The notes below the pieces were generated by a model. It worked only from the letters and a program-made list of their open reading frames with translations. It did not search any database and was not told the origin of the DNA. A stretch of DNA of 30,118 bases from a virus. Positions 21,733 to 30,118 of this stretch are shown here, piece by piece; within the stretch, counting starts at the first letter, position 1, and every line of letters starts with the position of its first letter. The stretch is taken from positions 1 through 30,118 of the IMG/VR virus record IMGVR_UViG_3300049846_001995; one strand, written 5' to 3'. Both the position numbers and the translations under genes were made by a program.

Positions 21733-24197
21733 ATTTAGGGAGTCGCGAAGACAACGACCAGAATAGTTACATGCTTGATGACGACGGAAACGTCGCCAAA
21801 AGGGTTGTTGTCTCTAAAACCGTTGCAGGTGGTGGCGGCTCTACTAATACAGAATATACAGAAGGCGAGACTGATTCTACAATTACCGGCATCGCGGCAA
21901 TGGCAGAAAAGCCGGGAGATGTTTTATCTCCTATTCAGGCTGATTCCTCTGGCAATATAAAAACAAATGTACAATCATCTGTTTTACCAACTGGGGCGGC
22001 AACAGAATCGACTCTGTCTAGCATAGATTCAAAAATACCTTCTCAAATTAGCGGTAGGATACCTGTTGATATCGGCGGATCTGGGTCGATAACGATTACA
22101 AGTGGAACGATTACGGTCTCAAATGAAGTTGAAGTAAAAAATGATTCAGGAAATCCTGTTCCGGTATCCGGTACAGTTACGGCTAATCAAGGCGGAACAT
22201 GGAATGTTAACAATGTTTCAGGGACCGTATCACTTCCAACTGGCGCCTCTACTTCGGCATTACAGACAACGGGAAATACGTCTCTATCTAATATAGATGG
22301 AAAATTAAATAGTCTTGGTCAAAAAACAATGGCTAACTCTATGCCGGTAACTTTGGCCTCTGATCAATCGGCGATTCCAAATGTTTCTGGAAGAACTTCT
22401 TCGGCATCATTAACGGGCTCTCAAAATGTTTCAATGTCTTGTGACGGGCTTGGAACTGTAATAATGGACATCGCGGGAACTTGGGCTGGATCTATTTCTT
22501 TTGAAATGAGTTTAGACGGCACAAATTGGTATTCCTTAGCTGGTATTGATGTCCAGGCTTTAAATGGTCAATTGACATTATTTACCGGAGCAAATGGGCA
22601 ATTCGGATTTCCTGTGGCCGGGATAAAAAGTATTAGAGCTTTAGCTAACGGAATAACTGGAACTGCCAATGTTGTTATATATGGATCAATAGCTAGCTCA
22701 ATTCAAAACGCAATTTTAGCATATACATTTATAAAGCAAACGGATGGCGATGTCATAAGCGCCGCTGGAAGATATAATTCAACGCCGCCAACGGTAGCAA
22801 ATGGCGATAGAAATGAATTACAAATAAGTTCTTCGGGTAAATTATTAATAGATGGTTCTGGTGTAACTCAGCCAGTTAGTGGGACTGTAGCCGCCACGCA
22901 ATCAGGAAATTGGTCTGTTAGAAATCAAGATGGATCTGGGAATAATTTAACTTCTCATGCTCCAGGATCTGCTCGCGCTTTAGATGTTTCTGTGGTTGAT
23001 GGTTCGGGAAATCAAATAACTTCATTTGGCGGAGGTACGCAGTTCGCTGACGGCGCTGCCCGAGGTACTGCAACCGGAACCTTAATGATGGTTGATGACG
23101 GGACCAACATTCAGTCTGCTGCAGGCACAACGGCGGGGGTTTTAAAGGTTGATTTATCTGCAACGACCGCAAATGCCACGGCGGTTAAGGTCGATGGGAG
23201 CGCGTTTACTCAACCTATCTCTGGCACGGTAACGGCAAATGCTGGAACAAACTTAAATACATCAGCCTTAGCTTTAGAATCTGGTGGAAATTTAGCGACT
23301 ATAAAAACTAATACTGACAATTTGGCTTTAGCTCAAGCGTCTACAACATCTGGGCAAAAAGGTAATTTAATTCTAGGCGCAGTAACAACAGGATCTCCAA
23401 GCTACACAAACGCACAGACAAATCCTCTTTCGCTTACTACGTCAGGGGCCTTGAGAACAGATTCAAGCGCAACGACACAACCAGTGAGTGGAACAGTAAG
23501 CGCGAATCAAAGTGGAAGCTGGACAATTCAGCCTTTAACTAATTCAAGTGTAGTAAAAGCACAGCTACAAGATAATGCGGGAACCGCAGTAGTTCTTGGG
23601 CAAACAACAATGTCGGCATCTTTGCCGGTAACTATAGCTTCAAATCAATCTGCCGTTCCGGCTTCTCAAAGCGGCACATGGAATATAGGGACGGTGTCAA
23701 CAGTAACAAACGTGGTTCATGTTGATGACAATGCCGGATCTTTAACTGTTGATAATAGTGGAACATTTGCTGTACAGGCTTCGCAATCAGGAACATGGAC
23801 TGTTCAGCCAGGGAATACGGCAAACACAACACCGTGGCTGATTACAAATAAAGAGCAGCCCGATTCAACTTCTACATTTTCTCCAGCAAACGCAACATCA
23901 ACAGCATATGAGGCAAGCAGAGTTGTAAAAGCAGGCGCAGGGACGCTTTATTCTATAAATGGGTATAATTCTAAAGCTTCAGCCCAATTTGTACAGGTTC
24001 ACAATACAACATCTGTTCCTGCTGATGCGTCTGTGCCAACAGTTATTTTTATTGTTCCTGCTCAAAGTAATTTTTCATATTCAGCAGATAAATTTGGAAG
24101 ATTTTTTTCAACTGGAATTACTATTTGTAACTCGTCAACTGGACCTACTAAAACAATAGGAAGCGCAGACTGTTGGTTTGACGTTCAATATCAATGA
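21729..24197 (+). CDS. Modular repeat-rich virion protein, candidate head fibre or decoration protein (822 aa)
   Basis: A disordered N-terminus with a GGGGS-like linker leads into a low-complexity, Ser/Thr/Gly-rich body. Repeats of the form [16 protein letters not shown] recur near residues ~144, 380, 494 and 583, with shorter QSGTW versions near 642 and 681; [13 protein letters not shown] (~204) and [13 protein letters not shown] (~632) are another repeat. The C-terminal ~140 residues form a separate globular domain ([19 protein letters not shown] ... [12 protein letters not shown]). Such modular proteins are widespread in phages and form fibrous virion parts. Its place between capsid and connector genes suggests a head-attached fibre rather than a tail fibre; that assignment is inference. 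Confidence 0.7.
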   Translation: MNLGSREDNDQNSYMLDDDGNVAKRVVVSKTVAGGGGSTNTEYTEGETDSTITGIAAMAEKPGDVLSPIQADSSGNIKTNVQSSVLPTGAATESTLSSIDSKIPSQISGRIPVDIGGSGSITITSGTITVSNEVEVKNDSGNPVPVSGTVTANQGGTWNVNNVSGTVSLPTGASTSALQTTGNTSLSNIDGKLNSLGQKTMANSMPVTLASDQSAIPNVSGRTSSASLTGSQNVSMSCDGLGTVIMDIAGTWAGSISFEMSLDGTNWYSLAGIDVQALNGQLTLFTGANGQFGFPVAGIKSIRALANGITGTANVVIYGSIASSIQNAILAYTFIKQTDGDVISAAGRYNSTPPTVANGDRNELQISSSGKLLIDGSGVTQPVSGTVAATQSGNWSVRNQDGSGNNLTSHAPGSARALDVSVVDGSGNQITSFGGGTQFADGAARGTATGTLMMVDDGTNIQSAAGTTAGVLKVDLSATTANATAVKVDGSAFTQPISGTVTANAGTNLNTSALALESGGNLATIKTNTDNLALAQASTTSGQKGNLILGAVTTGSPSYTNAQTNPLSLTTSGALRTDSSATTQPVSGTVSANQSGSWTIQPLTNSSVVKAQLQDNAGTAVVLGQTTMSASLPVTIASNQSAVPASQSGTWNIGTVSTVTNVVHVDDNAGSLTVDNSGTFAVQASQSGTWTVQPGNTANTTPWLITNKEQPDSTSTFSPANATSTAYEASRVVKAGAGTLYSINGYNSKASAQFVQVHNTTSVPADASVPTVIFIVPAQSNFSYSADKFGRFFSTGITICNSSTGPTKTIGSADCWFDVQYQ

Positions 24198-24745
24198 AGA
24201 TTTCAATTAGTGGTCAATCTACATCTGGATCTGGATATGCAACAGTAGAAGACGAAGGATCTCCATTAACACAAAGAACGACATTAAATTTTACTGGAGC
24301 AGGTGTTAGCGCAAGTGATTCTGGCGGTAAGACTGTTGTTAATATCCCCGGAGGAGCTGGCGCCGGAGCTAGCGGACAAACTACAGTTGATTTTGGATCT
24401 TTCCCCGGAAAATCTGATGCTAGTGTTGCGATTACGGGACAATCATCTATAGCGACAAACTCAATTGTAAATGCCTGGATTTTTGCTAAAGCAACATCAG
24501 ACCATAGCGCGGACGAGCATTTAGTTGAAACAATAAGCATTAAAGCTGGAAATATAGTTGCTGGAACTGGGTTTACAATTTACGCTACTAATAATAGCTA
24601 TTTAAGTGAACCTATTTTGAGTTTAAATAAAAATGATAGGCAGAACGGTGGATTGGTGAATACGCAGGGTATTCAAAATCCAAAAGTGGGTGGAAAAGGA
24701 ACCAGAATTTATGGTCAATGGACTGTAAACTGGAAATGGGAGTAA
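24194..24745 (+). CDS. Virion structural protein, beta-rich (183 aa)
   Basis: ATG overlaps the upstream stop (ATGA). A Gly/Ser-rich first 60 residues (including [11 protein letters not shown]) is followed by [71 protein letters not shown] and a C-terminal [11 protein letters not shown]. This second part belongs to a beta-sandwich family I recognise from many phage structural genes. It is probably a decoration or fibre component that acts with its neighbour. Confidence 0.65.
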   Translation: MKISISGQSTSGSGYATVEDEGSPLTQRTTLNFTGAGVSASDSGGKTVVNIPGGAGAGASGQTTVDFGSFPGKSDASVAITGQSSIATNSIVNAWIFAKATSDHSADEHLVETISIKAGNIVAGTGFTIYATNNSYLSEPILSLNKNDRQNGGLVNTQGIQNPKVGGKGTRIYGQWTVNWKWE

Positions 24746-24748
24746 AAT

Positions 24749-25024
24749 ATGGCAAAAGCAATTGTTTCTGTAATGCATGGGGCAAATAGACAAATGGAAA
24801 ATGAATTTGAATTAAAATTAAATATTACATATTTTGGGTCTGATGTAGACAGTACTGCTGAGATTCAAGGTCCACATGAGGTATTTTCTGGACCAATTAA
24901 TGTTTCATCTTCTGCAACGCAAATTGAAACACAAATACGAGCGGCTGTAGATACTCATGCTGCAACTAAAAATTTAACCATAAGCAATAATGCTGTTTTA
25001 TTTACAGGGCTAACTTTTATTTAA
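24749..25024 (+). CDS. Small structural-cluster protein (91 aa)
   Basis: Starts three bases after the previous stop, with GGGAG just upstream. Beta-rich appearance (AKAIVSVMHGANRQMENEFELKLNITYFGSDVD). IQGPHEVFSGPINVSSSATQIETQIRAAVDTHAATKNLTI resembles small modules seen beside phage fibre proteins. Family not recognised; virion protein inferred from position. Confidence 0.55.
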   Translation: MAKAIVSVMHGANRQMENEFELKLNITYFGSDVDSTAEIQGPHEVFSGPINVSSSATQIETQIRAAVDTHAATKNLTISNNAVLFTGLTFI

Positions 25025-25034
25025 GGAGTTTTAA

Positions 25035-25709
25035 ATGGCCATACAAATTCAGGGCAACGGCGGAACAACAGCAGAAGTTGATGGAACAACATTTAGAGCA
25101 ATGAGATTTACCCCAAGGCCAGTAGATCATGGGTCTCTTGGCGCATATTCTGTTTCGTCTACAAGCGGAACTATGGCGGCAGCCCTATCTGCAAACTCTG
25201 AAATTTTTCAATTTAGATGGCCAGACGCTACAAATTTGGCTTTGATTCATAGGGTTCAGTTTAGCGCAGGGGCTAACGTTGCTGCAACAGCAGCGGGTCT
25301 TTTTTCTGTACGCATGACAGCTGCTCGCTCTTGGACGGCGGCGGGCTCTGGTGGAACACGCCTAACAATGACAGGAAATAATGCAAAACTTAGAACATCA
25401 ATGGGAACATCACTTGTTAATGATATTGGTATATCAACAACGGCGGCTCTTACGGCTGGAACAAAAACTCTTGATACTCAGGACATTTCAACCGTGAGCA
25501 CTGGAATTATAACAGGAGCAATTACTGTCGCTCCAACTTTTGAAATATTTCCCCTGTCTGATCTTTTTGATTCTTCTGAAAATTTATTCCATCCGATTGT
25601 TTTGGCTCAAAATGAGGGTTTTGTTTTAAGAATTGGCGCCGCAGCCCCGGCATCAATGACCTGGCATTTTAGTGTAAATGTTGTTTGGCAAGAGGTAGCT
25701 AGTTACTAA
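25035..25709 (+). CDS. Virion structural protein (224 aa)
   Basis: TAAGGAG precedes the ATG by a few bases and overlaps the upstream stop. The sequence is Ala/Ser/Thr-rich and beta-type throughout (TFRAMRFTPRPVDHGSLGAYSVSSTSGTMAAAL ... MTWHFSVNVVWQEVASY), with EIFQFRWPDATNLALIHRVQFSAG resembling proteins found in clusters of phage decoration and fibre genes. No enzyme motif. It overlaps the next small gene by one base (TAATG). Confidence 0.6.
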   Translation: MAIQIQGNGGTTAEVDGTTFRAMRFTPRPVDHGSLGAYSVSSTSGTMAAALSANSEIFQFRWPDATNLALIHRVQFSAGANVAATAAGLFSVRMTAARSWTAAGSGGTRLTMTGNNAKLRTSMGTSLVNDIGISTTAALTAGTKTLDTQDISTVSTGIITGAITVAPTFEIFPLSDLFDSSENLFHPIVLAQNEGFVLRIGAAAPASMTWHFSVNVVWQEVASY

Positions 25710-25834
25710 TGGGCAAAACAGAAGAACAGCTATTTGAAGACTTTAAAACATTGTCCGGTCGCTCTGACTGGACAATGGAAGATGGGGTTTTAGAGATTAG
25801 AGAAAAATCTGTTAACAAACAAAGGGCATTATAA
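25709..25834 (+). CDS. Tiny conserved-position protein (41 aa)
   Basis: ATG 25709 shares a base with the upstream stop, and its TAA shares a base with the next ATG (25834), so it fits perfectly between two structural genes. The product is charged and helical (KTEEQLFEDFKTLSGRSDWTMEDGVLEIREKS). No family recognised. The exact overlap at both ends argues for a real gene. Confidence 0.55.
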   Translation: MGKTEEQLFEDFKTLSGRSDWTMEDGVLEIREKSVNKQRAL

Positions 25835-26538
25835 TGGCTATTTTTGGCGACATTAAAAATGAAATATATGTCCAGGTAGATGATAAAACCAGAATTGATT
25901 GCTCTGGAAGCTATGTAAGCAAAGGATCTGCTGCAATAACTCTAGTTGAAATCCAGCCGTTTGCCTCGGCTGGGTTTGTCGATGTAACTGGATCTAGTTC
26001 TAATGATTGGTATTTGGATTATGAGTACTCTACGGACGGAGATAAGGTGGTAACACTGAGAATCACCACGGACGGTGCTCCCTCTTCTTTTACATCGACA
26101 ATATCTGTTTTAACTTCTACCAATGATAAACTATTGTCAAATGATTCTGATTTGCAATTACATGAGCCGGACATTTTAAAATATATTAAAGAGGGAAGAA
26201 ATTCATACTTGGATGTTCATCGACGGGCTAGAGATTTAATTTTGGACTGGTTAAATGAAAATGGTCATACTGATTCTAATGGTGCCGCTTTAACTAAAAC
26301 AGCTTTAATTAATACTGAAGAATTTAGAAAATGGTCTACATATCTAGCCTTAAGACTTATTTTTGATGGAATTTCAAATCAGGTTGATGATGTATTTTCA
26401 TTTAAAGCAAAGCGTTATGATTCTTTTGCAAATGAAGCTAGAGACAGAGCGATTTTGAGGTTAGATATCGATGGAAGTGGAACGGTTGGGGTTAATGAAG
26501 GCATAAATGTTAAATCAATGGATATTCTTCGTCGATGA
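25834..26538 (+). CDS. Head-tail connector protein with EF-hand-like loop
   Basis: 234 residues. The N-terminal ~100 residues form a beta-rich domain (EIYVQVDDKTRIDC...DYEYSTDGDKVVTLRITTDG). The C-terminal half is helical (YLDVHRRARDLILDWLNENGH ... EEFRKWSTYLALRLIFDGISNQVDDVF), of the type seen in phage head-tail adaptors. Near the end is DIDGSGTVGVNE (211-222), which has the 1-3-5-7-9-12 ligand pattern of an EF-hand or dockerin calcium loop. It overlaps the next gene by 4 nt. Adaptor role is inferred from position and fold; calcium binding is a prediction. Confidence 0.6.
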   Translation: MAIFGDIKNEIYVQVDDKTRIDCSGSYVSKGSAAITLVEIQPFASAGFVDVTGSSSNDWYLDYEYSTDGDKVVTLRITTDGAPSSFTSTISVLTSTNDKLLSNDSDLQLHEPDILKYIKEGRNSYLDVHRRARDLILDWLNENGHTDSNGAALTKTALINTEEFRKWSTYLALRLIFDGISNQVDDVFSFKAKRYDSFANEARDRAILRLDIDGSGTVGVNEGINVKSMDILRR

Positions 26539-26957
26539 GCCTGTCTTCCGTTAGACCTTATTTTAGAGCTAGACTAAATGAGAAGGGCTACAAAGAGCAT
26601 GAAGATGGATTTAATACAAACAATATACCTTCAACTTTGCTTAACAAGTCTTACCATATATCTACTCCGTCAATATCGACGATTAAACAGAATCAAGATA
26701 TAATCGAGATGAATGTTTTGGTTGAGGTAAGATTTTTTATTAAAGGCTATAGAAGACCATCGACAGCGATTGATACTGCGATTTCAGAGCAAGAATCTAT
26801 GTTAAAAAGTATTTTATCGGCGGCAAATAGAACTTTGGGAAATATAAAAAATGTTTCTTTTAGTGGCTCAACGATTGAGCCGCTTGGCGATACTAATGAT
26901 AATTCTGTTTTAGTTACTTTGAGTTTTGACACATTAATAATGATATGTCCTAATTAA
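26535..26957 (+). CDS. Putative tail terminator/neck protein (140 aa)
   Basis: ATG overlaps the upstream stop. The sequence is mixed alpha/beta: SVRPYFRARLNEKGYKEHEDGFNTNNIPSTLL at the start, a strand pair (EMNVLVEVRFFIKGYRRP), a helix (EQESMLKSILSAANR) and a final strand (NSVLVTLSFDTLIMIC). Size, layout and position between the adaptor and the tail tube match tail-completion/terminator proteins of siphoviruses. No family signature is certain. Confidence 0.6.
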   Translation: MSLSSVRPYFRARLNEKGYKEHEDGFNTNNIPSTLLNKSYHISTPSISTIKQNQDIIEMNVLVEVRFFIKGYRRPSTAIDTAISEQESMLKSILSAANRTLGNIKNVSFSGSTIEPLGDTNDNSVLVTLSFDTLIMICPN

Positions 26958-26981
26958 TTATAAATTACCCACGGAGGGAAA

Positions 26982-27896
26982 ATGAGTTGCGGAAATAGTG
27001 CAAATATAAGGATTGAGCCAGTAGATGCCACATGGGAAATCGAAGAAAAATGGTGTATTGACACTGTTGCCGATGTTTCTCAATCTCTAGAAAATAAATA
27101 CTTTAAAATTCATACAGCGCTTGATGCTATTCATTACTATATTTGGTATGAGGTTGGTGGATCGGGAGGTATTGATCCGGCCATAGCTGGATATACTGGA
27201 GTCAAAGTAAGTATTTCCACAAATGCTACAGCGACAGCGGTTGCGACTGCTACAGCGGCAGCGATTGATGCATTGGCTGGTTTTGTTTCTACATCTTCTT
27301 CAAATACAGTGACAATTACTTGTGTAGACGTTGGTGATACAACAAATTTCACAGATGGCGCAGCTGCTACAGGGTTTACATTTACCCAACAACAAGACGG
27401 TGGAACAATTAATCTTGGGCTTTTAGACGGCGACGTTGAGGTAAGTTTTGAAGAAACTCTTTTGGAGGTTACGGCTCATCAAAGCGGCGTAACTCCACTG
27501 GCTGATCTTCGTCAAGGCGTTGTTACATCTTTAAAATTAACTTTGAAAGAATCTCATCTATCTTTGCAAAAAGAAATTTTAGCAAAGGCAGCGGGTGGAA
27601 CATATACTCCATCGGGAGGTAGCGAGGTATTCGGCTGGGGCGTTAGTCGTCAAGGTTTGAATACGGTAGTTCAAGCTCGTAGATTGATTCTACATCCCGT
27701 TGCATTGTCTTCATCAGATTATTCTCGTGACATGTGTTTTTGGAAAGCTTACCCGATTCCAGAAAGCATTGTGTTCTCAGGTGAGAACCCAGAGACAATG
27801 AGTGTAACTTTTAAAATTTATCTTGATGATGGTAAGCCTGATGCAATTCAACAATTCATTCGTGGAAATTGGAATCAAACTGAATTTATTCCTTAA
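26982..27896 (+). CDS. Major tail tube protein with an inserted domain
   Basis: 304 residues; GGAGG precedes the ATG. The tail-tube part is split: the N-terminus (NIRIEPVDATWEIEEKW) and from ~148 on (GDVEVSFEETLLEVTAHQSGVTPLADLRQGVVTSLKLTLKES ...). Between ~27 and 147 sits a module (KYFKIHTALDAIHYYIWYEVGGSG...DPAIAGYTGVKVSISTNATATAVATATAAAIDAL...GFTFTQQQDGG) that I recognise as a repeat domain common in phage structural proteins, likely displayed on the tube surface. It precedes the tail chaperone genes, as expected. The tube role is well supported by order; the domain's job is unknown. Confidence 0.8.
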   Translation: MSCGNSANIRIEPVDATWEIEEKWCIDTVADVSQSLENKYFKIHTALDAIHYYIWYEVGGSGGIDPAIAGYTGVKVSISTNATATAVATATAAAIDALAGFVSTSSSNTVTITCVDVGDTTNFTDGAAATGFTFTQQQDGGTINLGLLDGDVEVSFEETLLEVTAHQSGVTPLADLRQGVVTSLKLTLKESHLSLQKEILAKAAGGTYTPSGGSEVFGWGVSRQGLNTVVQARRLILHPVALSSSDYSRDMCFWKAYPIPESIVFSGENPETMSVTFKIYLDDGKPDAIQQFIRGNWNQTEFIP

Positions 27897-27906
27897 TAGG
27901 TGAAAA

Positions 27907-28164
27907 ATGGATATTGATTTAGGCAGCGGAGAAAAATTTAATGTTAAATATGCGGGGAATACTTATTCCCTGCGCGAGCCGATGGCTTATGAAATAGATT
28001 TATTTGGTAAGCAATTAAAATCATCTGAAGGCGGAGAATCATCTGCCTTTATTGATTTAGTTGTTAAAATGGGAATGCCGAAAGACATTGCTGATTCAAT
28101 GGGTATTTTAACATTAAAAAAACTAGCTGATAAATTAGTTGGAGAATTGTCTGGAAAAAAGTAG
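27907..28164 (+). CDS. Tail assembly chaperone (gpG-like), zero-frame product
   Basis: 85 residues; AGGTGA precedes the ATG. The product (SGEKFNVKYAGNTYSLREPMAYEIDLFGKQLKSSEGG ... MGILTLKKLADKLVGELSGKK) is the size and position of the lambda gpG-type chaperone between tail tube and tape measure. Its last two codons lie in the slippery heptamer A AAA AAG and the stop TAG follows at once, so part of the ribosomes should shift into the next frame (see the site at 28155-28193). Confidence 0.85.
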   Translation: MDIDLGSGEKFNVKYAGNTYSLREPMAYEIDLFGKQLKSSEGGESSAFIDLVVKMGMPKDIADSMGILTLKKLADKLVGELSGKK

Positions 28165-28193
28165 ATAGCCTTGACTATATGAAAGCAAGGCTA
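28155..28193 (+). other. Programmed -1 ribosomal frameshift site with stem-loop
   Basis: A AAA AAG (28155-28161) is in the correct frame of the chaperone gene and is followed directly by TAG. Four bases later TAGCCTTG (28166-28173) pairs with CAAGGCTA (28186-28193) in an 8-bp stem with a 12-nt loop. Reading -1 passes 28161 as the first base of GTA and stays open to 28463. Slippery site, stop and stimulator are all present. Confidence 0.9.
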
Positions 28194-28463
28194 GCTTATT
28201 ATTATGGGTGGACCGATAAAGAGATTTTAAAATTAAAATGGAGTACATTTAGAAATTATTTAAAATGTACAGAATCTTTTGAGGCACAAGAAGCAATGAC
28301 AATGATACAAGCCAGTGCTTATCCAAATTTAAAAAGCAAAAAAGATCGAGACAAAATTTTTAATTCATATTCAAAAATGGCTGATATTATTAAAAAGGAT
28401 AATGAAAAAGTTTCTAGCATAGAAGATTTCGCAAATATATTGTCTGGTAAAATAAATGGCTGA
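28179..28463 (+). CDS. Tail assembly chaperone T-domain, made by -1 frameshift
   Basis: The frame from 28179 encodes 94 residues (KARLAYYYGWTDKEILKLKWSTFRNYLKCTESFEAQEAMTMIQASAYPNL...). The ATG has no Shine-Dalgarno and lies in the loop of the frameshift stem, so free initiation is unlikely. Expected product is a G-T fusion: 85 residues from 27907, then 100 residues from 28161 to 28463, about 185 in all. In lambda-type phages the fusion and gpG hold the tape measure unfolded until the tube polymerises around it. Confidence 0.85.
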   Translation: MKARLAYYYGWTDKEILKLKWSTFRNYLKCTESFEAQEAMTMIQASAYPNLKSKKDRDKIFNSYSKMADIIKKDNEKVSSIEDFANILSGKING

Positions 28464-30087
28464 TGTAAATTTAGAAATTGAATTAGATTCAAGCGGTGCG
28501 CAAAAATCAATTGATGCACTTGGTGAATCATTTTCTAAACTAGGATCTATTGCCGTCGCCGTTGGCGCTAGCATAGCGGCAGCATTTGCCGGAAAAAAGA
28601 TTTTAGAAGCTGCCATCGAATCAGATAATGCAATAAATAAATTAAATACATCGCTGTCAAATTCTGGAAGATATAGCAAGGAAGCTTCTTTATCATTTCA
28701 AGCATTTGCCGACCAATTGCAAAAAACGGCAGGCATACAAGATGAAACTGTTTTGTCTTTAGTTTCTTTAGCTACTGTTTATACAAAAACAAATGAGCAA
28801 ACAAAACAACTAACAAAAGCGGCAATTGAATTAAGTGCTGCAACCGGAAAAGATTTAGATTCTTCAATACAAGCATTGGGAAAATCTTTATCTGGGCATT
28901 CGACTGAATTATCTAGACAGCTTCCTATTTATAAACAATTTTCAGAATCTCAATTGCGTGCCGGTGCTGCAATAGAGTTTACTCTTAGCCGTTTTGGTGG
29001 ATCTGCAGAAGCGCAAACAAAAACATTTGCTGGAGCTGTAAATTTATTAAAATTAAATTTTGATGATTTATTAGAATCTTTAGGAAAAGTTGTTACTCAA
29101 AACCCTGCGATTCGAGGAGCAATTTTAGAGACTGCAAAAATTTTTGGTGAATTTGGAGATAAATTTAAATCATTAAAAGACAATACTGATCTTTTGCAAC
29201 AAATCGCGCATGGGTTTGTTGTCGTTGGCTCGACAATTAGTCAGTTTTTTTTAGGGCCAATAGAACTCATTAGTCATCTTCTAGGCGGGGTTGCTGCAGA
29301 TCTTGGAGTTTTGTCTGTTGCATTTCAACAATTCATTTCTGGAGATTTTAAAAAAGCATGGGAGACAATAAAAAATACTCCGATTGAATCAAAAGATATA
29401 ATAAAAGTAGATGTCGCGGACAATGTAGAATCTGCATTTAAAAGAATTGATAATGCAATTTTAAATTCAAAAGGTAAGATTGAGGAATTTCATCAAAACA
29501 TAGATCAAATAAGCGGTCCGATTGGTATTTCATTTAAAAATATAGCAGACGCATGGAATGTTGCGTCTTTAAAGATGACAGTTACTGCAGATACTTTGGC
29601 GCAAACATTTAGAAATTCGTTTGTCTCAGGAATTTCAAATGCATTTGCGGCATTTGGAAATGCTCTTGCCAGGGGCGGCAATGCTTTTGAAAATTTTGGA
29701 AAATCAATTTTAAATACAATTGGCGCTTTAGCTATACAGCTTGGGCAATTTTTTCTCTTAGTTGGGTTTGGCATGACGGCCACAGGTCCTTTACTTGGAT
29801 TAAGTGGGGGCGAAGCTGTCGCGGCAGGTATTGGTTTAATTGTTTTGGGTGGAGTTTTACAAGGATTAGCGGGTGGAGGTCAATCTACGCCAGGAGTAGC
29901 GGGAGGGGCAACATCGCCTTCTGCAACAGAAGCTCCACAGGCGCCAGATGTAAAAGAAAAAACAACGGCAGTTACAATTAATGTCGAAGGTACAGTATTA
30001 AGTCCGCGTGAAGTTGGACTCCAAATTGCTCAAATCTTAAATGATACTTTTGACTCAAATGATACAAGAGTGGTGGCAAGCGCATAA
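28456..30087 (+). CDS. Tape measure protein
   Basis: 543 residues. Features: a helical, Ser/Ala-rich first 100 residues with a small hydrophobic stretch (IAVAVGASIAAAFAG), a long helical body, a hydrophobic region near ~415-475 (ALAIQLGQFFLLVGFGMTATGPLLG...AAGIGLIVLGGVLQGLAGGG) and a Gly/Ser/Pro-rich end. It starts 8 nt inside the chaperone frame. At roughly 1.5 Angstrom per residue the tail would be about 80 nm (an estimate). It is short for a tape measure protein. Confidence 0.9.
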   Translation: MADVNLEIELDSSGAQKSIDALGESFSKLGSIAVAVGASIAAAFAGKKILEAAIESDNAINKLNTSLSNSGRYSKEASLSFQAFADQLQKTAGIQDETVLSLVSLATVYTKTNEQTKQLTKAAIELSAATGKDLDSSIQALGKSLSGHSTELSRQLPIYKQFSESQLRAGAAIEFTLSRFGGSAEAQTKTFAGAVNLLKLNFDDLLESLGKVVTQNPAIRGAILETAKIFGEFGDKFKSLKDNTDLLQQIAHGFVVVGSTISQFFLGPIELISHLLGGVAADLGVLSVAFQQFISGDFKKAWETIKNTPIESKDIIKVDVADNVESAFKRIDNAILNSKGKIEEFHQNIDQISGPIGISFKNIADAWNVASLKMTVTADTLAQTFRNSFVSGISNAFAAFGNALARGGNAFENFGKSILNTIGALAIQLGQFFLLVGFGMTATGPLLGLSGGEAVAAGIGLIVLGGVLQGLAGGGQSTPGVAGGATSPSATEAPQAPDVKEKTTAVTINVEGTVLSPREVGLQIAQILNDTFDSNDTRVVASA

Positions 30088-30118
30088 TGGCAATAGATAC
30101 TTTTTCAACTTTTTATTA
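30087..30118 (+). CDS. Start of the next tail gene, truncated at the window edge
   Basis: ATG 30087 shares a base with the tape measure stop (TAATG). Only MAIDTFSTFY is visible. By order it should be the first distal tail or baseplate gene. Confidence 0.55.
   Translation, partial: MAIDTFSTFY

Overview
The window is part of an AT-rich tailed double-stranded DNA phage genome, or a prophage of one. It carries terminase, portal, scaffold, major capsid, connector, tail-tube, tail-chaperone and tape-measure genes. No contractile sheath gene follows the tail tube gene, so a siphovirus-like virion is the simplest reading. The host is probably Gram-negative: there are two short lipoproteins with lipoboxes and a T7-lysozyme-type amidase. 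Shine-Dalgarno and sigma70-like signals are conventional. I cannot name the host or the phage.

Layout. (1) 1-4305, plus strand: end of a late module with a hairpin terminator, two small membrane proteins, a large tail hub-like protein, a glycine-rich tip adhesin and a VRR-type nuclease. (2) 7091-4288, minus strand: recombination operon of a Gp157-like protein, a Sak4-like RecA-fold ATPase, a zinc/HNH protein and a DUF669-like protein; then a terminator, a zinc-ribbon protein and an amidase endolysin. (3) 7092-7277: divergent control region. (4) 7278-13956, plus strand: primase-helicase, an origin-like repeat region (about 9366-9680), then many small accessory genes and a membrane-anchored subtilisin-like protease, closed by a strong terminator at 13989-14016. 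(5) 14030-30118, plus strand: HNH-AP2 endonuclease, metallophosphoesterase, packaging, head, connector and tail genes, with a programmed -1 frameshift in the tail assembly chaperone.

The most notable element is in the control region. On the minus strand, a near-consensus promoter (TTGAAA, 17 nt, TATAAA) should start transcription at the base of an ~84-nt three-way-junction fold that ends in nine U residues. This looks like a complete small RNA or attenuated leader. One loop displays CCCUCGU, and with flanking bases it is complementary to ACGAGGGG, the ribosome-binding motif shared by the flanking operon, the primase and two further early genes. I propose a phage-encoded RNA that controls early-gene translation or its own operon. 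This is inference and the tests are given.

Other points worth attention are the iteron-like repeats and the 26/30 inverted repeat after the primase gene, a complete subtilase triad in a phage, an EF-hand-like loop in a connector protein, tandem Gp10/gpG-like paralogues, and an inserted domain in the tail tube protein.
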